Assembly (NCBI GenBank): GCA_002712845.1
Contig: PAUV01000028.1
Coordinates: 9,513 to 15,469 of the forward strand
Length of the DNA stretch: 5,957 nucleotides
Reading direction: 5' to 3'
Source: Rhodopirellula sp.
Lineage (GTDB): Bacteria > Planctomycetota > Planctomycetia > Pirellulales > Pirellulaceae
This document shows positions 1-5,786 of this stretch, in pieces. Each line of letters starts with the position of its first letter. The first letter of the stretch is position 1. A program made the translations under genes and the position numbers. The notes beneath the pieces are model-generated. The model searched no databases. It was not told the origin of the DNA and worked only from the letters and a program-made list of their open reading frames with translations.

Positions 1-87
1 ATCCTCGTGGGTAGAATCGGGCAGGCGGTGGACTGCCTCAGCGATCCCGCCGATGCCACAGAAGAGATCAGCGATTCGGATGTGCAT
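1..87 (-). CDS. DNA (cytosine-5) methyltransferase, N-terminal fragment (cut by window edge)
   Basis: Twenty-nine codons are visible, from an ATG at 87-85 to the left edge of the window. The peptide begins MHIRIADLFCGIGGIAEAV. The block DLFCGIGG is motif I of the C5 DNA methyltransferase family (the FxGxG loop that binds S-adenosylmethionine), and its position within ten residues of the start is normal for that family. The enzyme would transfer a methyl group to carbon 5 of cytosine in a specific DNA site. Motif IV with the catalytic Pro-Cys and the target recognition domain lie outside the window, so specificity and activity cannot be judged. A GGAAG sequence at 96-92 (minus strand), four bases before the ATG, supports this start. 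The gene is divergent from the HAD phosphatase gene. Another Rossmann-fold methyltransferase is the main alternative, given so short a fragment. Confidence 0.7.
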   Translation of the reverse strand, partial: MHIRIADLFCGIGGIAEAVHRLPDSTHED

Positions 88-171
88 TTCACTTCCGTGT
101 GCAAATGTTGCTTATGGATTGATGTGCGATACTGCCTATCACGAAATGGGAACGACCCGTAACGGCAGTCG

Positions 172-247
172 GCAGCGTTTCAGTGGAAGCGCCGTGTTTC
201 AGCGGAAGTGCCGTGTTTCAGTGGAAGTGCCGTGTTTCTGTCGAAGT
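172..247. repeat. Four tandem copies of a 19-bp repeat with a conserved imperfect dyad
   Basis: Four contiguous units lie at 172-190, 191-209, 210-228 and 229-247, with the consensus gccgtgtttcagtggaagt. The first unit differs at positions 3, 5 and 19, the second at one central base, and the fourth at two central bases. In all four units the sequence TTTC, four variable bases, then GAAG is kept. It is an imperfect inverted repeat, so each unit looks like a small dyad site. A following segment at 248-266 matches only about half the consensus and is not counted. The array sits upstream of both divergent genes, about 140 bases before the HAD start and 85 bases before the methyltransferase start. 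It may be a cluster of binding sites for a DNA-binding protein or a simple variable-number repeat; the sequence alone does not decide. Confidence 0.85.
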
Positions 248-375
248 GCGGTCTACAAGCCGGCAAGGAACAGATACCTTGTAAGGCAGGATTGGCATCG
301 CTGAAGCAGCACGTGGTTGATTGTTAACGGCTGTTGCGTTTCCCATTCGATGTATGAACCACCTACTGTTTAACT

Positions 376-379
376 GAGG
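376..379 (+). promoter_or_regulatory. Ribosome binding site (GAGG) of the HAD phosphatase gene
   Basis: GAGG ends five bases before the ATG at 385. This fits Shine-Dalgarno spacing and supports the chosen start. Confidence 0.65.
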
Positions 380-384
380 CTGCC

Positions 385-942
385 ATGATTCAAGCATTAA
401 TCTTTGATTGTGACGGTACTCTCGTGGATTCCATGTTGGCTCATTATTCAGCATGGCGCGAGGCACTGGTGAGTCAAGACATCGAACTGGATGAGCAATA
501 TTTTTACCGGCATTCAGGAACGCCGTCGAGTCGAGTCATTCCGATGTTCGCGGCTGAGCAGGGAAAAGAAATCGATTTCCAGCAGGCATTGGCTGACAAA
601 GAAAAGCATTTTTTAGAGTCGATTGATTTGTTGAAACGCATTCCTCACGTCGTGGAGATTGCTGAGAGTCACCGCGGGAAATTGAAAATGGCAGTTGCTA
701 GCGGAGGGACTAGAAATCTGGTCCATCGTCAACTGCGGCAAATCGAAGTCATGGACTGGTTTGAGACGATCGTGACATGTGAGGACACTGAGTATCACAA
801 GCCAGATCCACACGTGTTCCTGGAGGCCGCCAGTCGGTTGCGGGTAAAGCCAGAGCACTGTCGGGTTTACGAAGATGGGGAGCCGGGTATTGAGGCGGCA
901 CGTCGCGCGGGGATGGAATGTATCGACATTCGCAAAATGTGA
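385..942 (+). CDS. HAD-superfamily sugar-phosphate phosphatase, YqaB / beta-phosphoglucomutase-like
   Basis: This 185-residue protein is a complete member of HAD subfamily IA, a soluble magnesium-dependent phosphohydrolase. Motif I is FDCDGTLVDS, with nucleophile Asp8 and acid/base Asp10. Motif II is the Ser of ASGGT (Ser106). Motif III is Lys139 in HKPDP, and motif IV is VYEDGEPGIEAARRAGM with Glu163 and Asp164. The cap is the small helical type inserted after motif I (about residues 15-85). Length, the SAWREAL segment and the ending GMECIDIRKM closely resemble E. coli YqaB (188 residues), which hydrolyses fructose-1-phosphate and 6-phosphogluconate. True beta-phosphoglucomutases share these motifs but are usually longer (about 220 residues), so a phosphatase is favoured; the substrate is inferred only. 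ATG at 385 is preceded by a good ribosome binding site. The gene stands alone, convergent with the next gene. Confidence 0.88.
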   Translation: MIQALIFDCDGTLVDSMLAHYSAWREALVSQDIELDEQYFYRHSGTPSSRVIPMFAAEQGKEIDFQQALADKEKHFLESIDLLKRIPHVVEIAESHRGKLKMAVASGGTRNLVHRQLRQIEVMDWFETIVTCEDTEYHKPDPHVFLEAASRLRVKPEHCRVYEDGEPGIEAARRAGMECIDIRKM

Positions 943-963
943 CCGGCTGGCATATCCGGTTTT
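942..963 (+). terminator. Weak terminator-like hairpin after the HAD gene
   Basis: ACCGG at 942-946 and CCGGT at 956-960 can pair around a nine-base loop, and TTTT at 960-963 follows. The arm begins within the TGA stop codon. The stem is only five base pairs, so this is a marginal candidate for an intrinsic terminator in the 43-base gap between two convergent genes. Confidence 0.3.
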
Positions 964-985
964 GCACGTATTGCGTTGCCTTCGA

Positions 986-1600
986 TCACTTTGCAGCGCA
1001 TGTTGAAGTGCTCGAGGTCTGTCCAGAGATGGGCGGCAGAGGAAGCATATCTGGTGTGGCAGTTGCCGGTGGAAACTTTTCTGTCGAACCAACTTCGCTG
1101 GCTGAGACGCTGTCGGTATCGATCAGCCGATGGATTCGACTCTTAGGATATCCATCGTAGTAGCGACGGATCCAGTGGCGTCCTTTCCAATGCTCCATGT
1201 GACGTTCCCATCCATGTCGTAACAAAAGTCGGTCGCTGATATTCCGATTGGTGACGTGAGCCACAACCGCGGCGGTTGAGCGGATCCGAGCAATTTCGTC
1301 CAGCGTCTGGCAGGCGCCGATGAGTGTCTTGTAACTAGCAAGCGTGCCCGCGCGGATGTAATCCAAGGTCAAAAAACTCGGCATTCCGAGCGGTTGGTGA
1401 TAATCCAGCCAGCAGCAATCATCGTCTCGGCGCCCGTATTTGGCTTGCAGCCATACTTCGGCTACTGACACATTTCCGCAGAGTAGTCGCTGTTGGATTT
1501 CAATCAGCTTCCCGGCTCGCATGACAATCCGTCCACATTTCCACTGACGGATCTTAGCTTCGTTGGCCCGAGGGTCGGAAACGGAATCAAGTCGAAACAC
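986..1600 (-). CDS. Conserved hypothetical protein with C-terminal GRHWIRRYYDGYP block
   Basis: I do not recognise a named family for this 204-residue protein. It has no signal peptide or membrane segment and looks cytoplasmic. Visible blocks are LDYHQPLGMPSFLTLDYI (65-82), AVVAHVTNRNISDRLLLR (111-128) running into HGWERH, and GRHWIRRYYDGYP (140-152). The last two read like a conserved core and resemble proteins I associate with planctomycetes. The NRNISDRLLLRHGWE stretch is faintly like the end of a GNAT acetyltransferase fold, but no acetyl-CoA loop is evident, so no function is assigned. Residues after about 160 are rich in Ser, Thr and Pro and probably disordered. The start is GTG at 1600-1598, supported by GGGAG at 1613-1609, eight bases upstream. 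It is divergent from the kinase gene and convergent with the HAD gene. Confidence 0.7.
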   Translation of the reverse strand: MFRLDSVSDPRANEAKIRQWKCGRIVMRAGKLIEIQQRLLCGNVSVAEVWLQAKYGRRDDDCCWLDYHQPLGMPSFLTLDYIRAGTLASYKTLIGACQTLDEIARIRSTAAVVAHVTNRNISDRLLLRHGWERHMEHWKGRHWIRRYYDGYPKSRIHRLIDTDSVSASEVGSTEKFPPATATPDMLPLPPISGQTSSTSTCAAK

Positions 1601-1889
1601 GTCCAGTTCTCCCTTTCTGACTTCGGAAATGACGATAAAACCACGTTTCCGAAGGTTAGGTCATTGCGTCAATCAGTGGCTTGGGAAGACAGCCGAATCG
1701 TGCCAGAACGGGTTACGGATTGGCGGGTTGTGACGGTGGCTCGCGAGAAGCGGGGCATCGCTGCGGTCTCGGCCCGCGTTCGTGTCGACTGATTTCGGAC
1801 CGTTTCCTCCTTTTGTCGGGTGTTGGCCGATGCTGACGGGGATGCTCTATTTATAGGGCAAGAACCCTTCCAACCTGAGCAGAGCGATC
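1601..1889. other. Divergent intergenic region between hypothetical protein and kinase genes
   Basis: These 289 bases separate two genes with divergent GTG starts. Beyond the GGGAG site of the left gene I see no repeat, RNA gene or strong promoter pair. A TATTTATA-like stretch at about 1848-1855 lies some 35 bases before the kinase start and is the only AT-rich candidate for a -10 element; this is weak. An AAGGAGG on the minus strand at 1812-1806 has no start codon at a usable distance. Confidence 0.5.
1609..1613 (-). promoter_or_regulatory. Ribosome binding site (GGGAG) that fixes the GTG start at 1600
   Basis: On the minus strand AAAGGGAGA precedes GTG 1600-1598, with eight bases between GGGAG and the start codon. 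It favours this GTG over the internal ATG 26 codons downstream. Confidence 0.6.
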
Positions 1890-3092
1890 GTGAGAACCTC
1901 AGAATCAAACAAGAATGCGGCGATGCCGGCCGACCTCGAGGTCAAAGACGCGCAATTGATCTTTAACTCGGTTTGGAAGGAGCTTGAGGCGAAGTATGGC
2001 AGAGCTAATCTGCACTTTCCCAAGGAGCTGATTCTTCTGGGCGGGGCGCCAGGTTCTGGGAAAGGAACCAATACAAATTTTATTCGCGAAGTGCGCGATA
2101 TCTCTGAGCGTCCTGTGGTCGTCAGCGAACTGCTCAATAGTCCAGAATCTGAGGCGATCAAGGCGCGTGGTGGCATGGTGGGTGACCGTGAGGTGGTTAG
2201 CCTTGTGTTCCGCAGATTACTTGAGCCAGGTTATCAGGGTGGGGCGATTCTGGATGGGTTTCCACGCACCAAGGTGCAGGTGGAATGTCTCAAAATGCTC
2301 TACGATCGCATGAACCTCCTTCGTCGTGAATTTGCTGACAGCCCCCAGTTGGTTCATTTTAAGCAGCCGACGTTTCACATCATGGTGCTTTTTGTCGACG
2401 AGGCTGAGAGCGTGGCGCGACAGCTATCTCGTGGCCGAAAAACCATTGCCCACAATGAAGAGGTTCGCGAAAGCGGGATCGGTAATGTCTGGGAGGAAAG
2501 GCCCACCGACTTCAATGAAGATTTGGCGCGGGATCGATACCGTGTGTTCAAAGAAAAAACCTACGATGCACTTGTGTCGTTGAAGCAGCTTTTTCACTAC
2601 CACTTCATCAATGCTCAGGCACCGCTCGAAGTAGTACAGGAAAATATTCTTCGTGAATTGGAATATCAGAGTTCGCTGGAATTGGATCCTCGAACATTCC
2701 ACTCGCTGCAGGCAATACCGCTTGCGAGTGAAATTGTCAGTCACGCTCGGCGTGAGTTGGTTACGCGGTTGGACGAATACGAGATTGAACATACGGAATT
2801 GTTCCACAAAGTGGTCCGCTTCATTGAAGAACAGATGATGCCGATCGTTGTCCGCCATGCGATCTCCGGTCACGCTGATATTAACTCAGAGGATCCGCTG
2901 TGGCAGGAACATGAAGCGTTGGCCATGTTGATCGACGTCTTTTCAGAACGCGGTTACCATGCAAGTGTCGATATTTGGAGACACGACGTGCCTGAAAAAA
3001 TCAACAGCGACGGAGAGGTCGTTTACCATCGCAAAAAAGTGTATCGGATCACTGTGCGGTTCAAAGGATCTGAAATCCGCCGCGGTGGCTGA
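1890..3092 (+). CDS. Adenylate-kinase-like nucleoside monophosphate kinase with extra C-terminal domain
   Basis: This 400-residue protein is predicted to transfer phosphate between nucleoside tri- and monophosphates. The core (about 45-260) shows the P-loop GGAPGSGKGT (51-60), an NMP-binding segment, and DGFPRT (122-127), where Arg126 matches the NMP-binding arginine of adenylate kinase. ARQLSRGR (176-183) starts the lid, and ERPTDFNEDLARDRY (203-217) matches the lid-closing R-x-D-D...R-x-R region. The lid has no zinc cysteines. The usual Arg of the SGDLLR motif is replaced by Asn (SELLN, 79-83), so the preferred monophosphate is uncertain. Classical adenylate kinases are about 185-220 residues. 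Here residues 265-400 form a further domain with conserved-looking MMPIVVRHAISGHADINSE (316-334), ending KKVYRITVRFKGSEIRRGG. An in-frame TAG at 1854 limits the start to GTG 1890 or ATG 1923; neither has a strong ribosome binding site. Confidence 0.85.
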   Translation: MRTSESNKNAAMPADLEVKDAQLIFNSVWKELEAKYGRANLHFPKELILLGGAPGSGKGTNTNFIREVRDISERPVVVSELLNSPESEAIKARGGMVGDREVVSLVFRRLLEPGYQGGAILDGFPRTKVQVECLKMLYDRMNLLRREFADSPQLVHFKQPTFHIMVLFVDEAESVARQLSRGRKTIAHNEEVRESGIGNVWEERPTDFNEDLARDRYRVFKEKTYDALVSLKQLFHYHFINAQAPLEVVQENILRELEYQSSLELDPRTFHSLQAIPLASEIVSHARRELVTRLDEYEIEHTELFHKVVRFIEEQMMPIVVRHAISGHADINSEDPLWQEHEALAMLIDVFSERGYHASVDIWRHDVPEKINSDGEVVYHRKKVYRITVRFKGSEIRRGG

Positions 3093-3161
3093 ACCGCTGT
3101 AGGATGAACGGAACGTCGCGATTGCGGATGCTTGACAGTCCGGCTATTGGCCTCTTCGCCT

Positions 3162-4205
3162 CTAGCAATCGAGGTGATCGTAATGACTGTCGATCAATCC
3201 TTTCGCCCGCAGTTCTTCCCAGATTGCGGGATTCGGTTGGTTGGTAGCTGCTGCCACCATTGAACCTACGCGATTGGCTTGGCTGGTACTTAGTGCGACC
3301 GACGTGACCGCTGGGTGGGACACCCCAAAAGCAACAGCGACGTCATAGGGGCTCAAGGCGAATTGTTGGCATGCCGCGGTGAATTGTTGACGCCATTCAA
3401 GACACTTTGCATCATTTGCATCGGCTGGATCAATTTCCCGGTAGTCAAGGAACTTACCACCCACCAAAAACCCACCGTGTGTTACAGCGGAGTTGATGAG
3501 GGCGATGTTGCGGCGGTGCAGTGAACTGATGAAATCGAGCAGTTCAGGTGGGTGGTGCATGATCGTGAAGCTATTGGCCATCATGACCCAATCAAAACGG
3601 CAGTGTGCATCAAGTTCGCGAACGATCCGCCAATCCTTGGCTCCAATTCCAACTCCTGCAACTTCGCCAGCATCCCGCAATTTCTCCAAGCCTCGGTAGG
3701 CACTGCAGATATCATCGAGCCGACGGTTTCGGTCTTTGGCATTAGTAGCCGCCGCCAAATATTCATCGGGGTCGTGAACGCTCACCAGCTTTGGCGTGTA
3801 TTTGCCGAGCATTCGGCAACCGTCTTCATGGCAGCGTAGTATTCCGTCGTGACTGACGTCTTGCACCGCGTCGTGTTTAAGATCGACCCAGACTCCAGGC
3901 TCAAATGTCGGTTCGTTGCCTTCCAGCGGCGTGCGTCTCCATGCAAGTTTGTTGCTGATGATCACTTCATCGGGGTTGATGTTGAGAGCAGCCAAATCGC
4001 GTCCCAAGACTTCGAGCGATAGCCCCGCACCGTACTTGCCAGCCGTGTCGATCGCGACCGGCTTGGGAATCTGCTCAAACCACTCGCGAATCAGATCCAG
4101 CTTCTGTTCGTCGGTCATGGCGACAAACAAGTTACCCAAGCACGTCGCACCAAAGACCACACGCGGCATGTCGAGAGCAGTGTTGCCAAATTGCTGGTGC
4201 GTCAT
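3162..4205 (-). CDS. Aldo/keto reductase, sugar 1-dehydrogenase type (L-fucose / D-threo-aldose / L-galactose dehydrogenase-like)
   Basis: This complete 347-residue cytoplasmic (alpha/beta)8-barrel oxidoreductase would use NAD(P). The catalytic tetrad is visible: Asp53 in AIDTAGKYGAG, Tyr58 in the same block, Lys86 in ISNKLAW and His144 in VSVHDPDEYL. SAYRGLEKLRDAGEVAGVGIG (168-188) is the standard strand-5 region, and the SVALSTSQANRVGSMVAAA region (302-320) is the C-terminal cofactor-binding part, reading S-x-S-x-x-x-x-R where typical members have G-x-x-x-x-x-x-R. The KYGAG start and long inserted loops resemble the subgroup that oxidises C1 of free aldoses to lactones (L-fucose, L-galactose, D-arabinose) and pyridoxal dehydrogenases. 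The exact sugar cannot be read from sequence. ATG at 4205 is preceded by GAGGA at 4220-4216, ten bases away. It lies downstream of the epimerase gene on the same strand, fitting a shared sugar-acid pathway, and is convergent with the kinase gene. Confidence 0.87.
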   Translation of the reverse strand: MTHQQFGNTALDMPRVVFGATCLGNLFVAMTDEQKLDLIREWFEQIPKPVAIDTAGKYGAGLSLEVLGRDLAALNINPDEVIISNKLAWRRTPLEGNEPTFEPGVWVDLKHDAVQDVSHDGILRCHEDGCRMLGKYTPKLVSVHDPDEYLAAATNAKDRNRRLDDICSAYRGLEKLRDAGEVAGVGIGAKDWRIVRELDAHCRFDWVMMANSFTIMHHPPELLDFISSLHRRNIALINSAVTHGGFLVGGKFLDYREIDPADANDAKCLEWRQQFTAACQQFALSPYDVAVAFGVSHPAVTSVALSTSQANRVGSMVAAATNQPNPAIWEELRAKGLIDSHYDHLDC

Positions 4206-4215
4206 CGTGTTCTGA

Positions 4216-4220
4216 TCCTC
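4216..4220 (-). promoter_or_regulatory. Ribosome binding site (GAGGA) of the aldo/keto reductase gene
   Basis: GAGGA on the minus strand lies ten bases before ATG 4205-4203. The spacing is slightly long but acceptable. Confidence 0.5.
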
Positions 4221-4290
4221 AAAAGGTAAGAATTGGGCCGTTGCTTGCTACCAAGCCACCTGTTGGTCATGATGCGTCTTGTTCAACCAC

Positions 4291-4309
4291 CGTCTGGTTC
4301 CTCCAGACG
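4291..4309. other. Perfect 7-bp stem-loop between epimerase and reductase genes
   Basis: CGTCTGG (4291-4297) and CCAGACG (4303-4309) pair perfectly around a five-base loop. On the plus strand a pyrimidine run containing TTTT follows, but no plus-strand gene ends here. On the minus strand, the direction of the flanking genes, no T run follows. It is therefore more likely an RNA structure in the intercistronic region, or chance, than a terminator. Confidence 0.4.
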
Positions 4310-4369
4310 CCTCCTTTTCTCAAAACAATTCGTTGCTAAAAGGTGGTACTTGGCACAGAGAACGAAGAC

Positions 4370-5641
4370 TCACTCCATACCGCTGCGAAGAGCGTCTAGG
4401 TGGCGGCCGAAGTGATCGTCGAGCACTTCTGTGTAGGTGTCCGGGTGGCTGGTGAGACAGTCGTGGACAATTTTGCCAAGCTTTGCGTCTGTGAGTACCG
4501 ACCCAAAGGTGCAGTGAAGTATCTGACGCCCGGGCTTGGTAAAGCCCTTGCCGACAGGAACATCACTCCACATTTCCAGATATTCACTCTCAAGCGTCGC
4601 GTCGTCTGCCTCGCTTGTGAGCGGTGCATCGGCTAGTGTTGCTGAAACGTGGTAGGTGGCCTTGTCGGTTTCGTATCGACCTCGCGAGAAGTCAATGATC
4701 TCACGGAATGCTGAGGGGTCATGGCGAGCAACGACACGCAATGCTTCCAGGTAGCTGGTGCCAGCCGTTTTAACGTGAAAACGACCTTGAGTTGCATTGG
4801 CTAATAGACCGTACATCGAAACTTTGTCGCTTCCGCTGTGGAGGCTCAGTTTGTAGGGGCCGAGCGCGTCCGCCACAGCAGCGTGGTCTTTCAGCGAAAC
4901 ATGCAGTGCGTCCAAATCACCAATGAAATCGATCCCTTTTTCGAAATCCCCGATGAAACGCGGTGCGAGGCTAACTAATTTCATGCCGCCTTTGAGGCAT
5001 TGGTCTGCGATGATGTAATGCTCGGCCAAAGTGGTGGGCTGATCTGTTTCATCAACCGAAAGTTCGATCTCATAATCATTGCCAGACGTTTCATTGACTG
5101 TCTTGATATAATCGCCAAGTTTCAGTGCTCGTGTGATTGCCTTTCCATATTTGACTGCAGCCCGCATGCACGCTTCTTCATCGAGTGAAACGACCGTGCC
5201 GGTTCCAAGTTTGACAGTCTTGCCGAGGTAATCTTCGAACCATGGTGCTTCACTACGATTTTCTGCGAAGGCAGCTCGCAGCTTTGCTTCGTCATAGTCG
5301 TCTGCTTGTTGGTCCACATCATCAGATGGGTCGATAGTGAAGAAGGTGAATCCCACGGCAGCGGTAACATCCACATCCTCAGGGACTTTCAGATGGTCTG
5401 CATCTGCACCGATGGGCCCGGTCCATCCCGCATCTGCGGCACCGTTCATGGCATCGTCCATGACTTCCTGCGGAGTCCGCTGGGTGCGAGTCATCTCGCG
5501 AATGGATTGTTGGGGGTAGATCGCTTCAATGCCAGCACCGCAACGCTTCATGGATGCCACATGCCCTGGGGTGGCAAGGCCGGTGCGGTCACCAAATCCA
5601 AAACTCGGTGCCAAGCCCAGTGCTACACATTTCTTAGTCAT
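4370..5641 (-). CDS. uxaE: UxaE-family tagaturonate/fructuronate epimerase
   Basis: This 423-residue protein matches the UxaE family, known from Thermotoga as the enzyme interconverting D-tagaturonate and D-fructuronate in hexuronate breakdown. Family-like blocks in order are PSFGFGDRTGLATPGHVASM (12-31), GADADHLKVPEDV (78-90), FTFFTIDPSDDV (98-109), ELSVDETDQPTTLAEH (193-208), LAPRFIGDFEKGIDFIGD (225-242), YKLSLHSGSDKVSMY (263-277), and FHVKTAGTSYLEALR (288-302). The His, Asp and Glu residues in these blocks are plausible metal and substrate ligands. As I recall, the Thermotoga protein has an additional N-terminal segment before the GFGDR block; here that block starts at residue 14, so this is a short form. 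I chose ATG 5641-5639, with a weak AG-rich stretch upstream. An in-frame ATG at 5752 would add 37 low-complexity residues. It lies between a dehydrogenase and an aldo/keto reductase on the same strand. Activity on a related keto-uronate is possible. Confidence 0.8.
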   Translation of the reverse strand: MTKKCVALGLAPSFGFGDRTGLATPGHVASMKRCGAGIEAIYPQQSIREMTRTQRTPQEVMDDAMNGAADAGWTGPIGADADHLKVPEDVDVTAAVGFTFFTIDPSDDVDQQADDYDEAKLRAAFAENRSEAPWFEDYLGKTVKLGTGTVVSLDEEACMRAAVKYGKAITRALKLGDYIKTVNETSGNDYEIELSVDETDQPTTLAEHYIIADQCLKGGMKLVSLAPRFIGDFEKGIDFIGDLDALHVSLKDHAAVADALGPYKLSLHSGSDKVSMYGLLANATQGRFHVKTAGTSYLEALRVVARHDPSAFREIIDFSRGRYETDKATYHVSATLADAPLTSEADDATLESEYLEMWSDVPVGKGFTKPGRQILHCTFGSVLTDAKLGKIVHDCLTSHPDTYTEVLDDHFGRHLDALRSGME

Positions 5642-5786
5642 TGATTTTCTTTCAGAAGCCGCTGATACACCTGTCGGTGCAGCGATAGGATTTTGGGAAA
5701 GTTTTTGCTTGTATGTCGGTCGGTTGGCTGATCCTCGGATCGGCCTTTCCATTTTGTTTGTCTTAGCCGCGGTGGTAACACGGGAA
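5642..5786 (-). other. Intergenic gap between dehydrogenase and epimerase genes
   Basis: These 145 bases on the minus strand may carry an epimerase promoter or simply join two genes of one operon. The stem-loop at 5726-5745 is the only clear structure. No convincing promoter boxes are seen. Confidence 0.4.
5726..5745. other. Inverted repeat (20 bp) between dehydrogenase and epimerase genes
   Basis: GGCTGATCC and GGATCGGCC (5726-5734 and 5737-5745) form a dyad with eight of nine positions complementary and a two-base centre. On the plus strand it is followed by a T-rich stretch, giving a terminator look, but no plus-strand gene ends here. On the minus strand it lies 42 bases after the dehydrogenase stop and 85 bases before the epimerase start. 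A repressor operator or an intercistronic RNA hairpin are both possible. Confidence 0.4.

Larger units (their letters stand above)
88..384. other. Divergent intergenic region between methyltransferase and HAD genes
   Basis: These 297 bases separate two genes transcribed away from each other, so both promoters should lie here. The only clear structure is the 19-bp tandem repeat at 172-247. Short open frames crossing the region (plus 53-304, minus 218-466) have no protein-like composition and no usable ribosome binding site. I see no convincing -35/-10 pair and no RNA gene. Confidence 0.6.
4206..4369 (-). other. Intergenic gap between epimerase and aldo/keto reductase genes, with micro-ORF
   Basis: The gap is 164 bases. 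Read on the minus strand it holds a seven-pair hairpin (4309-4291), then a 22-codon open frame from ATG 4270-4268 to TGA 4204-4202. The peptide starts MTNRWLGSKQRP and is basic. Its stop overlaps the reductase start as ATGA, the layout seen in translationally coupled genes. No good ribosome binding site precedes the micro-ORF, so its translation is doubtful. Confidence 0.3.

Noticed and set aside
172..247. Tandem repeat as a possible CRISPR array
   Set aside because: Units are directly adjacent with no unique spacers, and 19 bp is shorter than usual CRISPR repeats.
613..1092. A 159-codon minus-strand open frame across the HAD gene
   Set aside because: It lies antisense to a clear HAD gene and overlaps the hypothetical protein gene; its composition (many Cys, His and Pro runs) is that of an antisense shadow.
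1493..1792. A 99-codon plus-strand open frame extending into the gap before the kinase
   Set aside because: A third of it is antisense to the hypothetical protein gene, and no ribosome binding site or family motif is visible.
1806..1812. Perfect AAGGAGG on the minus strand in the divergent gap
   Set aside because: No ATG, GTG or TTG lies at a usable distance downstream, so it does not serve a start; probably chance.
1669..1908. A 79-codon minus-strand open frame in the divergent gap
   Set aside because: It is Ser/Thr/Arg-rich, has no motif, and would overlap the kinase start and its likely promoter.
3082..3097. GCGGT / ACCGC hairpin around the kinase stop codon as a terminator
   Set aside because: The stem has only five pairs and no T run follows; I see no credible terminator in the 69-base convergent gap.
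5642..5752. A 37-residue N-terminal extension of the epimerase starting at ATG 5752
   Set aside because: The extension has no family resemblance, spans the dyad at 5726-5745, and lacks a ribosome binding site; the family core begins just after the ATG at 5641.
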